Shown: positions 38,858 to 48,461, counted from the stretch's first letter. The stretch is 64,000 nt of DNA from Paracoccus chinensis (GCF_900102885.1 NZ_FNGE01000006.1:1-64000), one strand, 5' to 3'. Numbers and translations: made by a program. Notes: generated by a model not told the origin, from the letters alone.

Positions 38858-40234
38858 ATGGACGACAAGAGCTGGGCCGCGCGGGCCGAAACCGTTTCGA
38901 TGTATGGCTTTACCGACATGCCCAGCGTCGGAAGCCGCGGCACGATCGTCCTGACGCATGGCCAGGGGCCCTATGTCTTCGACACCCAGAGGCGCAAATG
39001 GCTCGATTCGAACTCGGGGCTGTGGAACATGGTTGCGGGCTTCGACCATCCGGGCCTGATCGAGGCCGCCAAGGCGCAATACGACCGCTTTCCCGGCTAT
39101 CACGCCTTCTTCGGGCGGATGTCGGACCAGACGGTGATGCTGAGCGAGAAGCTGGTCGAGGTCTCTCCCTTCCAGCGCGGCAAGGTGTTCTACACCAACT
39201 CGGGGTCGGAAGCGAACGACACCATGGTCAAGATGCTGTGGTTCCTGCACCGCGCCGAGGGCAAGCCGCAGCGCCGCAAGATCCTGACCCGCTGGAATGC
39301 CTATCACGGCGTCACCGCCGTGTCGGCCAGCATGACCGGCAAGCCCTATAACGAGGTCTTCGGCCTGCCGCTGGACGGCTTCATCCACCTGACCTGCCCG
39401 CATTTCTGGCGCTACGGGAACCCCGGCGAATCCGAGTCCGAGTTCGTGAGCCGCCTCGCCCGCGAGCTTGAGGACACGATCCAGCGCGAGGGCGCCGACA
39501 CCATCGCGGGATTCTTCGCGGAACCCGTGCAGGGCGCGGGCGGGGTGATCCCTCCGGCGAAAGGCTATTTCCAGGCGATCCAGCCGATCCTTCAGCGCCA
39601 CGGCATCCCGCTGATCGCGGACGAGGTCATCACCGGCTTCGGCCGCACCGGCAACACCTGGGGCTGCCAGACCTACGATTTCACGCCGGACGCGATCATC
39701 TCGTCGAAGAACCTCACCGCCGGTTTCTTCCCGATGGGCGCGGTGATCCTGGGGCCGGAACTCAGCGACCGTCTGGACGCAGCCATCACGCCTATCGAGG
39801 AATTCCCGCACGGCTTCACCGCCTCGGGGCACCCGGTCGGCTGCGCCATCGCGCTGAAGGCCATCGACGTGGTGATGAACGAGGGGCTGGCACAGAACGT
39901 CATCGACAAGGCCCCGCGGATGGAGGCCGGTCTGCGCGCCATCATGCAGCGCCACCAGAACATCGGAGAACTGCGCGGCGTCGGCTACATGTGGGCGCTG
40001 GAGGCGGTAAAGGACGCCGACACCAGGGAGCCCTTCCCCGGCCACCTTTCGGTCAGCGAGCGCATCGCCAACACCTGCACAGACCTCGGCCTGATCTGCC
40101 GCCCGCTGGGACAGTCCATCGTGCTCTGTCCGCCCTTCATCCTGACGGACGCGCAGATGGACGAGATGTTCGACAAGCTCGACGCCGCCCTGGCGCGTGT
40201 CTTCGACGGGTTGCGCGCCGAGGGTCAGGCCTGA
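38858..40234 (+). CDS. Class III omega-aminotransferase
   Basis: PLP-dependent aminotransferase of 458 residues. It has GSEANDTMVKM (about 116-126), DEVITGFGRTG with D255/E256 contacting PLP, the cofactor lysine K284 in SSKNLTAG and a late phosphate-binding EFPHGFTASGHP. The family includes putrescine-pyruvate, taurine-pyruvate and beta-alanine-pyruvate enzymes; the substrate cannot be fixed from sequence. TTGGAGG precedes the ATG. A PuuB-like oxidase occurs about 11 kb away, so a polyamine or amine role is possible. Confidence 0.85.
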   Translation: MDDKSWAARAETVSMYGFTDMPSVGSRGTIVLTHGQGPYVFDTQRRKWLDSNSGLWNMVAGFDHPGLIEAAKAQYDRFPGYHAFFGRMSDQTVMLSEKLVEVSPFQRGKVFYTNSGSEANDTMVKMLWFLHRAEGKPQRRKILTRWNAYHGVTAVSASMTGKPYNEVFGLPLDGFIHLTCPHFWRYGNPGESESEFVSRLARELEDTIQREGADTIAGFFAEPVQGAGGVIPPAKGYFQAIQPILQRHGIPLIADEVITGFGRTGNTWGCQTYDFTPDAIISSKNLTAGFFPMGAVILGPELSDRLDAAITPIEEFPHGFTASGHPVGCAIALKAIDVVMNEGLAQNVIDKAPRMEAGLRAIMQRHQNIGELRGVGYMWALEAVKDADTREPFPGHLSVSERIANTCTDLGLICRPLGQSIVLCPPFILTDAQMDEMFDKLDAALARVFDGLRAEGQA

Positions 40235-40338
40235 GCGCCACATCCTGCAGGCAGGGGCAGCAGATTTTAGATGCGTTGACCGTAGGTTGCATGGCAGTTA
40301 GGTCAAGTCGCGTCTGACGCCATCAGGATCGTACAGCC

Positions 40339-41847
40339 TTGCCCCAGCCATCGACCGCCCTGCTGATCGCGGGCATGCACCGCAGCGGCACCTCGTTCCT
40401 TGGCGAAAGCTGTGGTGCACTCGGGTTTACCCTTCCGCGCGACGCGGGCGGCCCGGCCAGTGACAACCCGCGCGGCCATTTCGAGCCGCGCGCCGTGGTC
40501 GCGCTGAACGATGCGATCCTGTCCGAGCGAGGGGCCTTCTGGCTGCGGGTCGGCCCGCTGGACCTGCCCGCGCCCGACGCGGCGCTGCTGGCGCGCATGG
40601 ACGCGGCGGTGGCCGAAAGCTTCGGCGACGCGTCGCGCATCATGGTCAAGGACCCCCGGCTGTCGCTGATGCTGCCCCTGTGGCGCGTCTGGCTGGAAGC
40701 GCGCGGCATCGAAGCGGCCGTATTGGTCGCCCTCCGCGACCCGCGCGAGGTCGCCCAGTCGCTGGCGCGCCGCAACGCCTTCGGCGCGGATGCGGCGATG
40801 CTGTCCTGGATCAACCACACGCTCGGCGCCATCGAGGGCTCCGAGGGGCTGCCGCGCCAGCTGGTCCTGTTCCCCGACTGGACCCGTGACCCTGTCCCCA
40901 CCCTGGCGCGGATCGCGGGCCTGTTCCGGGACGTCCCGGCCGACGAGGCCGTGTCTTTGGTTGCGCAGGCCTTCCTGCCCGAGGCCGTGCATGGGCGGGG
41001 CGAGGCGGCGGCTTCCGAGCGGCCGGTCGAGCAACTGGCGCTGGACCTTTTTGCGTTTCTGGCCGGGGCCGCCAAGCGCGGCGAGGTTCCCGGCACGGCC
41101 GAGCTTGCCCCTTATCGCGACCGCCTTGCCGCGCTGTCCTGCGCCGCCCGCGCAGTCGAAGAGGCCCATGCCGGGCAGATCCTCTCTGCCCAGGCCGCGA
41201 TCGTCGCGCTGGACCGGCGGCGAGCCCAACTGGAACGCGATGTCGCGGACCGGCTGGCCGATGCCGAGGCCATGGCCGAACGCGTCCGCGCAACCGAAGT
41301 CCAGCGGGACGACATCCGGGCGCGGTTGACCGAGCAGTTGCGCGCAACCGAAGCCCAGCGGGACCAGTTCGTGGCCGAACTGACCGAGCAGCTGCGCGCC
41401 ACCGAGGCGCAGCGCGACGAAGGCATCGGCCTGCTGACCGAACAGCTGCAAGCCACCGAAGCCCAGCGCGACGAGGCCTTGGCCCGCCTGCGCAGCGTCG
41501 AGGCCCAGCAGGACGAGGCGCGCAACCGCGCCCTGACGTTGCAAGCCCGGCTTGCCGCCACCGAGGCGCAGCGGGACGAGATGACCGACCTCGCCGAAAC
41601 GCGCTGGGCCACGATTGAGGAACTGCAGGACCACGCGGCGCAGTTGCAGGCGCATCTGCAGGCAACCGAGCAGACGCTGGCGGAAACCTCGGCCTGGCTC
41701 GAAAGGGAACGGAACACCGTCCTGAAGCCCATCTATCGCCGCCTTTACCGCCTTGGCGGTCGGTCCATGCGGCGCGTGCTGCCAGGGCGGCCCTCGAACG
41801 CCTCAAGCGCCGCCTGCCGGTGCCGGGGGGCATCCCGCGGGCACTGA
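40339..41847 (+). CDS. Sulfotransferase-like protein with repeat coiled coil
   Basis: The first 150 residues look like a sulfotransferase: the PAPS-binding loop LIAGMHRSGTSFLG (about 9-22) and a 3'-phosphate motif VALRDPREVAQSLARR (about 135-150). Residues about 270-460 form a long coiled coil, part of it built from 18-residue repeats (RATEAQRD). The last 25 residues (SNASSAACRCRG onward) are out of character. In the next frame the expected continuation LERLKRRLPVPGGIPRAL runs straight into the downstream glycosyltransferase. The two frames therefore probably form one protein, split by a missing base near 41781-41790. TTG start. Confidence 0.72.
   Translation: MPQPSTALLIAGMHRSGTSFLGESCGALGFTLPRDAGGPASDNPRGHFEPRAVVALNDAILSERGAFWLRVGPLDLPAPDAALLARMDAAVAESFGDASRIMVKDPRLSLMLPLWRVWLEARGIEAAVLVALRDPREVAQSLARRNAFGADAAMLSWINHTLGAIEGSEGLPRQLVLFPDWTRDPVPTLARIAGLFRDVPADEAVSLVAQAFLPEAVHGRGEAAASERPVEQLALDLFAFLAGAAKRGEVPGTAELAPYRDRLAALSCAARAVEEAHAGQILSAQAAIVALDRRRAQLERDVADRLADAEAMAERVRATEVQRDDIRARLTEQLRATEAQRDQFVAELTEQLRATEAQRDEGIGLLTEQLQATEAQRDEALARLRSVEAQQDEARNRALTLQARLAATEAQRDEMTDLAETRWATIEELQDHAAQLQAHLQATEQTLAETSAWLERERNTVLKPIYRRLYRLGGRSMRRVLPGRPSNASSAACRCRGASRGH
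41287..41502 (+). repeat. 54-bp in-frame tandem repeats
   Basis: Consecutive 54-base units at 41287-41340, 41341-41394 and 41395-41448, with a degenerate fourth from 41449. Each encodes 18 residues of the form (R/Q)ATE(V/A)QRD... ending LTEQL. They extend the coiled coil of the sulfotransferase-like protein and are a natural site for length variation. Confidence 0.85.
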
Positions 41848-43820
41848 CCTTCTCGCCCGTGCAGGCGCAGCCGGCCGCCACGCGCGGCTATGCCTCGGTT
41901 CCGGGGCGCGAGGGCGACAAGCCCGACATCTTCGTGCTGTCGATCATCAACTGGGATTTCCGCATCCAGCGCCCCCAGCACCTCGCCACCCGCATGGCGG
42001 CGGAAGGGAACCGCGTCTTCTTCATCGAGATGGAGCAGAACCCGCGCGAGGGCACCGTCCGCGAGGTGGCTCCGGGCGTCCATGTGGTGCGGCTGCCGAA
42101 CCGGGGGATGCGCGGCCTCCAATCCTATACCGGCGTGCCGACGCCCGCGCAGGCGCGCGCCTGGATCGACCATTTCCACGCCTTGGCGGATGCCGTCGCA
42201 GCCTCGCCAGTGTCCCATGTGGTGATCGAGCATCCCTATTGGTGGAACCTCGCGCGTCACCTGTCGCCCGAATACCAGATCACCTTCGACTGCATGGACG
42301 ACATCGGCGGCTTTTCCAACACCGAGGCGCATGTGCTCGAGGCCGAGTTGGACATGATCGCGCGGGCCGACAAGATGGTCGTCAGCTCGCAGTATCTTCA
42401 TGACAAGTTCGGCCCCATGCGCGACGTGGTGATGGTCCGCAACGGCACGGACGTCAGCCATTTCATCGACGACACCCAGACCCAGGCGCCCGGCTGGCTG
42501 GCCGGCAAGCTCAAGCCCGGCGCGATCCGCGTGGGCTATGTCGGCGCCATCGCCGAATGGTTCCACACCGACCTGCTGGAAGCCGTCGCCCGCACCAACC
42601 CGGACTTCGACATCCACCTGTGCGGGGCGGTCACGGCCGAGCCGCCGCTGCGGCTGGGGAACCTGCCCAACGTCACCCTGCACGGGGAAATCCCCTACGG
42701 CGACGTGCCGGCCTTCCACCGGCAGATGGACGTGCTGATCATCCCCTTCCAGCTTCTGCCGATCATCAAGGCCTGCGACCCGGTCAAGTTCTATGAATAT
42801 TCGGCGGTGATGCGGCCGACGGTCTCGACCTCGCTGCCGGAACTCGACCGGGCGGGCGATCTGGTGTTCCGCGCCGACGACGCGGCCAGCTTCGCCGCAC
42901 AGATCCGCCGCGCCGCACCCTTAGCGCGCGATGCCGGTTTCGGCCAGCGCCTGCGGCAGTATGCGCTGGACAACGCCTGGTCCTTCCGCGCCAGCGACAT
43001 GCTGGCCGAGATGCGGCGCGAGCCGAAGCTGTCCGTGATCGTCCTGCATTACGGCGCGGACACCGACATGACGCTGGCCACGCTGCACGCCATGCTCGGG
43101 CGCGGCGAGATCTATCCGAATCTCGAGGTCGTGCTGGTGGACAACGGCTCGACCCCCGAGGTGCTGGCCATCCTGCGCGCCCGCGCGGCCCAGGACGACC
43201 GCATCGTGCTGGTCGAGAACGGCGAGAACCTGGGCTTCGCCCGCGGCAACAACCGCGGCATCGAGGCCGCGACGGGCGAGTTCATCCTGCTTCTGAACAA
43301 CGACACCTTCCTCGCCCCCGGCGCGCTTCTGGCGATGGTCCGCCACCTGCAGCGCAACCCCGAGATTGGCATCGTCGGCCCCATGACCAACAACATCGGC
43401 AACGAGGCACGGATCGAGATCGCCTATGCCGACATGGAGGACATGGTCCGCGCCGCCCGCGACCTCGCGACCGGCCACCGGGGCCAATGGACCCCTATCC
43501 CCGTGTGCGCCTATTTCTGCGCCATGTTCCGCCGCGCCGACCTGGACCGGCTGGGGCACCTGCCGGAAATCTACGGCCGCGGCATGTTCGAGGACGACGA
43601 CCACTGCGCCACCTTCCGCCAGGCGGGGCTGGTGACCGCGCTGGCCGAGGACGCCTTCTGCCACCACCACCTGTCGGCCAGCTTCGACGCGCTTCCCTCG
43701 GGCGAAAAGCAGCAGCTGTTCGAAAGGAACCGCGCGCTCTTCGAGGATCGCTGGGGCAAGTGGGTGCCGCACCGTTACCGGGACGCCCGTCCTCCGGCCA
43801 GCCTGCCTGGCGCGCGCTGA
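41820..43820 (+). CDS. Two-domain glycosyltransferase (GT4-like plus GT2)
   Basis: A 666-residue protein. The first half (about 35-385) is a GT-B type glycosyltransferase: SIINWDFRIQRPQHLA, DCMDDIGG, VGYVGAIAEWF and KFYEYSAVMRPTV. The second half (about 400-650) is a GT2 domain with VLHYGADTD, VLVDNGSTPE, the GENLGFARGNNRG region, the LLNNDTF metal-binding motif and FEDDDHC. The annotated ATG is only the first Met after a likely frame break. Sequence upstream in this frame (LERLKRRLPVP) continues the sulfotransferase protein, giving a predicted polypeptide near 1,150 residues. Likely builds a surface glycan; sugars unknown. Confidence 0.85.
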   Translation: MPGGIPRALTFSPVQAQPAATRGYASVPGREGDKPDIFVLSIINWDFRIQRPQHLATRMAAEGNRVFFIEMEQNPREGTVREVAPGVHVVRLPNRGMRGLQSYTGVPTPAQARAWIDHFHALADAVAASPVSHVVIEHPYWWNLARHLSPEYQITFDCMDDIGGFSNTEAHVLEAELDMIARADKMVVSSQYLHDKFGPMRDVVMVRNGTDVSHFIDDTQTQAPGWLAGKLKPGAIRVGYVGAIAEWFHTDLLEAVARTNPDFDIHLCGAVTAEPPLRLGNLPNVTLHGEIPYGDVPAFHRQMDVLIIPFQLLPIIKACDPVKFYEYSAVMRPTVSTSLPELDRAGDLVFRADDAASFAAQIRRAAPLARDAGFGQRLRQYALDNAWSFRASDMLAEMRREPKLSVIVLHYGADTDMTLATLHAMLGRGEIYPNLEVVLVDNGSTPEVLAILRARAAQDDRIVLVENGENLGFARGNNRGIEAATGEFILLLNNDTFLAPGALLAMVRHLQRNPEIGIVGPMTNNIGNEARIEIAYADMEDMVRAARDLATGHRGQWTPIPVCAYFCAMFRRADLDRLGHLPEIYGRGMFEDDDHCATFRQAGLVTALAEDAFCHHHLSASFDALPSGEKQQLFERNRALFEDRWGKWVPHRYRDARPPASLPGAR

Positions 43821-43856
43821 GCCGACCCCTTCCTTCCGACAGCCGAAAGTCCCGCG

Positions 43857-44783
43857 ATGCGCACCGTCATTCTTCACTACCATATCTACAAGAACGCGGG
43901 CACGTCCTTCGACCATGTCCTGACGCACAACTTCGGCGGCCGGCACGAACTGTTCGACGGTCCCTTTTCCTTCTTCACCATTGACCAGGACCAACTGGAC
44001 CGGATCATCATGCGCCGCCCCCAGGCGGTTGCCTTCTCGTCCCACCAGATCGTCCTGCCGGCGCCCAGTTCGCTCGACTATCGCGCGCTGGCCGCGATCT
44101 TCGTGCGCAATCCCTTCCTGCGCATCGCCTCGATCTACCGCTTCAAGCGCGGGCCCGAGCGCCCGGACGGCACACCGCTGGGGGCCCTGTCTCCCGAGGA
44201 CCTGCAGGCGGAACTGGCGCGCCGGGCCCTCGAGGCCCAGCGTGCGGCAAACCCCGAAGCCGGACCGGATCTGCCGCCCCCCGATCCCCTGCCCGTGCCC
44301 GAGTTCGACACGAGCTCGACGGCCCAGGCTGCCCGCAAGCATGACATGGCGGGGTGGATCGACCATTGCCTGAACTCGCGGACAGAGGTTGTCCATGTCT
44401 CGAACGCGCAGACCCGCTTCTTCGCCTCGCCCTACCGGACGCGCCCGCTCCACAAGCGCAGCGCCGAGGGCCTCGTTTATGACATCGCCACGGCGCTCAG
44501 GACGCTGACAGGCGTCGAGCTGCTGGGCCGGACCGAACATTTCGAGGCGGATGTCGCCCGCTTCGGCGACATCCTGGCTCCGTACGGCCTGACGCTGAAC
44601 CTGCCCGAGGACACCCGCCACAACGTCACCCATGCCGGGACCGACAGCACGGCCGAACGGGTCGAGGCGATGCTGTCCTCGCTGTCCCCCGACCTGCGCG
44701 ACCGGCTGATCCGCGCCAATCGGCAGGACAGCGCCCTTTACGACCGTGCCTGCGCGCTGATCGACCGGGACCACCGGATATGA
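43857..44783 (+). CDS. Sulfotransferase family protein
   Basis: A 308-residue cytoplasmic protein with a PAPS 5'-phosphosulfate loop in YHIYKNAGTSFDHVL (about 8-22). The 3'-phosphate motif is VRNPFLRIASIYRF (about 84-97), the R-x-P and R-x-x-S-x-Y arrangement of carbohydrate sulfotransferases. It probably sulfates a sugar made by the neighbouring glycosyltransferases; the acceptor is unknown. The ATG follows a short gap after the glycosyltransferase, and its stop overlaps the wecB start by four bases. Confidence 0.8.
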   Translation: MRTVILHYHIYKNAGTSFDHVLTHNFGGRHELFDGPFSFFTIDQDQLDRIIMRRPQAVAFSSHQIVLPAPSSLDYRALAAIFVRNPFLRIASIYRFKRGPERPDGTPLGALSPEDLQAELARRALEAQRAANPEAGPDLPPPDPLPVPEFDTSSTAQAARKHDMAGWIDHCLNSRTEVVHVSNAQTRFFASPYRTRPLHKRSAEGLVYDIATALRTLTGVELLGRTEHFEADVARFGDILAPYGLTLNLPEDTRHNVTHAGTDSTAERVEAMLSSLSPDLRDRLIRANRQDSALYDRACALIDRDHRI

Positions 44784-45880
44784 CGAAGAAGGTCCTCTGC
44801 ACGGTCGGCACCCGGCCCGAGGCGATCAAGATGGCCCCGGTCATCCGGGCGCTGCAGGCCGACCCCGATTTCGACTGCCGGGTGCTGGCCACGGCGCAGC
44901 ACCGCCAGATGCTGGACCAGGTGCTTCAGGTCTTCGGGATCACCCCCGATATCGACCTCGACATCATGCAGCCGGGCCAGACCCTGACCGGGCTGACCGG
45001 CCGTCTGCTGATCCGGCTCGAAGAGGTGCTGGCGGCCGAGCGTCCCGACGCGATCCTCGCGCAAGGCGATACGACGACCGTGCTGGCCACCGCGCTTGCG
45101 TCCTTCTACGACCGCATCCTCTTCGGCCATGTCGAGGCGGGCCTGCGCACCGGCGACATCGCGAACCCCTTCCCCGAAGAGATGAACCGTGTTGTCGCCA
45201 GCCACCTGACCCGCTGGCATTTCGCACCCACCCGCTTTGCCGCCGACAAGCTGCTGGCCGAGGGCTATCCGGCGGCGGCCGTTCATGTGACCGGCAACAC
45301 GGTGATCGACGCGCTGCATCACGTCGCGGCGACTGACCCCCAGACGGGCCTGAACCTCGACCCGTCGAAGCGCCTGATCCTGGTGACGCTGCACCGGCGC
45401 GAGAACTTCGGCGAGCCCCTGCTGCGCATCTGCGATGCGCTGGCGCGGCTGGTCGCGGAGAACCCGGACGTGCAGATGGTGCTGCCGGTCCACCACAACC
45501 CAAACGTCCGCGGCATCGTGCGCGAGCGTTTCGGCGCCCTGGATCGCGTCATCCTGTGCGAGCCGCTGGACTACACCGCCTTTGTCGCGGCGATGAAGGC
45601 CTCGACCCTGATCCTGTCGGACTCGGGCGGCGTGCAGGAGGAAGCCCCTGCCCTTGGCAAGCCCGTGCTGGTGCTGCGCGAAACGACCGAGCGTCCGGAG
45701 GCCGTCGAGGCCGGGGTGACAAAGCTTGTCGGCACGCGGTCCGAGCCGATCCGCGCCGCCGCGCAGGAACTGCTGGACGACCCTGCCGCCTATGCCGCGA
45801 TGGCCCGCTGCGAGTCGCCCTATGGCGACGGCAAGGCCGCCGCCCGCATCGTCGAGACCCTGCGCCGCGATCTGCTGTAA
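44780..45880 (+). CDS. wecB: UDP-N-acetylglucosamine 2-epimerase (non-hydrolysing)
   Basis: Converts UDP-GlcNAc to UDP-ManNAc for surface polysaccharides. The 366-residue protein has GTRPEAIKMAPVI (about 8-20), TAQHRQMLDQVL, GDTTTVLA, the VTLHRRENFG catalytic region and SDSGGVQEEAPALGKPVL. All hallmarks of the active, non-hydrolysing family are present. The ATG overlaps the previous gene as ATGA. Its presence suggests that the glycan of this locus contains ManNAc or a derivative. Confidence 0.95.
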   Translation: MTKKVLCTVGTRPEAIKMAPVIRALQADPDFDCRVLATAQHRQMLDQVLQVFGITPDIDLDIMQPGQTLTGLTGRLLIRLEEVLAAERPDAILAQGDTTTVLATALASFYDRILFGHVEAGLRTGDIANPFPEEMNRVVASHLTRWHFAPTRFAADKLLAEGYPAAAVHVTGNTVIDALHHVAATDPQTGLNLDPSKRLILVTLHRRENFGEPLLRICDALARLVAENPDVQMVLPVHHNPNVRGIVRERFGALDRVILCEPLDYTAFVAAMKASTLILSDSGGVQEEAPALGKPVLVLRETTERPEAVEAGVTKLVGTRSEPIRAAAQELLDDPAAYAAMARCESPYGDGKAAARIVETLRRDLL

Positions 45881-46094
45881 GCCCGCGAGGCCTCGGGGCC
45901 GTTCAGGAGATGATCGCCCGTGCAGGCGGCACTCCAAGGCGGCCTTGTCCTTGCCAGAGCCAGGGGACGTCACGGTCTGGTAGGAAACAACGCAGCCCAA
46001 GGCGGTCCCGCGCGACGCCGTGCACGTGGGGGTTATAACGGACCTGCGGGGTCATCCGCACTCCGGCTTGTTCACGGCCCATCGTGCCTCTAGG

Positions 46095-48461
46095 TCAGGG
46101 TTGCTCTCTTTCCGCCTCCCTCTCCTTTGTCTCGGCACCGCCGCCTTTCGGCTCGGCAGGGTCACCCTTTGCCTTTGCGCCCACCGCGCCGGGCCTCTCC
46201 TCCGCCGCGCCTGCTCCCTCGCCAGAAAACCTGCGGGTTTCGTTCAGACCCCATGCGCGCCGCACGGCGGGCGAGATCCACAGCCGCGCGCCCACTGCCG
46301 TCTCGTCACTGATCCAGCGCATCTGCCCCTTGCGCAGCCAGCCCGCCATCGCGCCGCTGCGGGCAAGACGGGACTGGTCCAGCAGCAGGCAGTCCCTCCC
46401 CGTGCCCTCGGGCGCGCGCGCGGCGAGGATGACGATGGCGCCCTCGGTACAGGCCTGCGCGACCCGATCGGCTGCACCCTTGCCAGAAAGATGCACGATC
46501 CTGAACTCGCCAAGGCTTGCCTGACGGCCACCCTTCTCGCCCTCCCAGCCGGGACGAGCCGCGGCCTCCTCGGCGGTGGCAAGATCACCATCGGCACGCA
46601 GCCAGCTGTCGGCGATGAAGGCCCCGGCTGGCTTCGACAACACCCGGCCGGCCGGCGTCATCAGCCCCACGGCCGTGCCGTCCCCGGCGATCAGCAGGTG
46701 GGGACGCTCGGTCCCTAGCCATAGCAGCGCCCCCCCCAGGACCATCAGCCCGGCCAGCGCGGCGATAACACGCGATAGCCGCCCCCGCGCGCCATGCAGC
46801 GCCAGCAGCGCGATCGTGGCTCCGGTTCCGCCCAGTGGTACCGCCGCCCAGTGGGGCGCCGTCACCGTGACGACCGCCCCGCCCCAGCCGGTCACCAGTT
46901 CGGCCACATGCAGCATCCAGCGAGTGCCCAGCCCCATCAGCCACAGCGCGGGACCGGCCAGCCCCACCGGCGCCAGCAGGGCGGCGAAGACCCCGGCAGG
47001 CATCACGACCGCGCCCATCACCGGCACGACCAGCAGGTTCGCCACCATCCCGTATTGGGCCGAGCGGTTGAAATAGGCGGCTGCCAACGGAGAGGTCGCC
47101 AGCGCCGCGATCAGGGACGAGATCACCAGCAGCGCTGCCCCTCTCAGGACCCAAGGCAGCAGCTGCGCCCTGCGCGACCAGGCGGGGAACAGCAGTATCA
47201 GTGCAGCGGTCGCGGCAAAGCTCATCTGGAATCCGGGCGTCACCAGCGCCTCGGGCGCGACCAGCAGGATCACCAGCGCGGCGAGCGCCACCGTCCGCAG
47301 CGAGATCGCGCGGCGGTCGGCCAGCACGGCTGCCAGCATCACGGCGACCATCAGCCAGGCGCGCTCGGTCGGCACGCCCCCGCCCGAGAGCCACAGGTAG
47401 ACGGTCGCCACCACCAGCGCGACCAGCGCCGCGAGCTTGTGGACCGGCCTGCCCACCAGCAGCCCGGCCGCCTGCACGCCCGCCAGCGCCAGCCTGAGGG
47501 CGGCATAGACGAAGCCTGCAAGCATGCTCATGTGCAGGCCCGAGATCGAGACGATGTGGTACAGGTTCGAATCCCGCATCAGCTGGTTCGTGGACTCGGC
47601 AATGCCCGAGCGGTCGCCCGTCATCAGGGCCGAGGCGACCGCGCCTTCCTGCCCGCCGATCCCGCGCTGCATGGCGGCCGAGAGCGCCAGCCGCACGGCG
47701 GTCGCATCAAGGCGGCGCGGAGGCGCTGGCTCGACGGTCAGGATGGGGGTGCGCGTATAGCCGACCGCGCCCAGCCCCTCGAAAAAGGCCGCGCGGCGGA
47801 AGTCGAAGCCGTAAGGCTCGGCCGGGCCGGGCGGCGGGCCGAGATGACCGGTCAGCATGACCCGGCTGCCCACCTGCGGAAGCGGGATGTCGCCGGTCAG
47901 GGACAGCCGCACGCGCCGGGGCGTGCGCGCGGGGGCAGTGTCGCGCAACGTCACGCGGTCCAGCATCACCCGCATCCGGTCGCGGGCGGAACGGTCGATT
48001 TCCACCACGCGGCCCTCGACCGGCCCGTAATAGCGGTAATCCATCACCGGCGCTGCCACGAGATGCAGCCGCAGACCTGCCGCGAGAAACCCCGCCAGCG
48101 CCAGCGCCACGCCGAGACTGCCCAGCCGCAGCAGGTCGGCCCGGTCCCAGTCGAGCCGCCCCGCGATCGCCCCGCGCGGCGCAAGCCATGCCAGCCCCGC
48201 TGCCGCCAGCATCCCGGCCAAGGCCAGCCCGTAATGCGGCAGGCCCGGCTCGAACCGCAGAAGGAACCAGCCGCCGATTCCCAGCGCGACCAGCACCGGC
48301 GCCCAGATCAGCAGGCCCGCGCGCGTCACCCGTTCGGCCGTGGGCAGCGTGCGCGAGGTCCCACGCGCCATCAGCGCCGCAACCAGTGTGCGCAGCCCCG
48401 CGCGCAGCCGGCCGTCCGAAGGTGCCGCGTCGGTCGCCGTCAACCTTGTCCTTCCCCGCAA
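46095..48461 (-). CDS. comEC: ComEC/Rec2 DNA uptake channel
   Basis: Polytopic membrane protein of 788 residues, expected to pass single-stranded DNA into the cytoplasm during natural transformation. It has an N-terminal DUF4131 region with the OB-like GPVEGRVVEIDRSA, then the competence domain with NLYHIVSISGLHMSMLAGF and several membrane helices to about residue 570. The C-terminus retains only a short remnant (HLLIAGDGTAVGLMTPAGR) and not a full metallo-beta-lactamase domain with its HxHxDH motif. It ends in a charged Lys/Glu/Gly tail. Divergent from gltX. Confidence 0.9.
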   Translation of the reverse strand: MRGRTRLTATDAAPSDGRLRAGLRTLVAALMARGTSRTLPTAERVTRAGLLIWAPVLVALGIGGWFLLRFEPGLPHYGLALAGMLAAAGLAWLAPRGAIAGRLDWDRADLLRLGSLGVALALAGFLAAGLRLHLVAAPVMDYRYYGPVEGRVVEIDRSARDRMRVMLDRVTLRDTAPARTPRRVRLSLTGDIPLPQVGSRVMLTGHLGPPPGPAEPYGFDFRRAAFFEGLGAVGYTRTPILTVEPAPPRRLDATAVRLALSAAMQRGIGGQEGAVASALMTGDRSGIAESTNQLMRDSNLYHIVSISGLHMSMLAGFVYAALRLALAGVQAAGLLVGRPVHKLAALVALVVATVYLWLSGGGVPTERAWLMVAVMLAAVLADRRAISLRTVALAALVILLVAPEALVTPGFQMSFAATAALILLFPAWSRRAQLLPWVLRGAALLVISSLIAALATSPLAAAYFNRSAQYGMVANLLVVPVMGAVVMPAGVFAALLAPVGLAGPALWLMGLGTRWMLHVAELVTGWGGAVVTVTAPHWAAVPLGGTGATIALLALHGARGRLSRVIAALAGLMVLGGALLWLGTERPHLLIAGDGTAVGLMTPAGRVLSKPAGAFIADSWLRADGDLATAEEAAARPGWEGEKGGRQASLGEFRIVHLSGKGAADRVAQACTEGAIVILAARAPEGTGRDCLLLDQSRLARSGAMAGWLRKGQMRWISDETAVGARLWISPAVRRAWGLNETRRFSGEGAGAAEERPGAVGAKAKGDPAEPKGGGAETKEREAEREQP

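Noticed and set aside
45881..46094. Interval between wecB and comEC examined for a small gene or RNA
   Set aside because: No start codon with a ribosome-binding site opens a convincing frame, and no strong hairpin with a T-run is visible.
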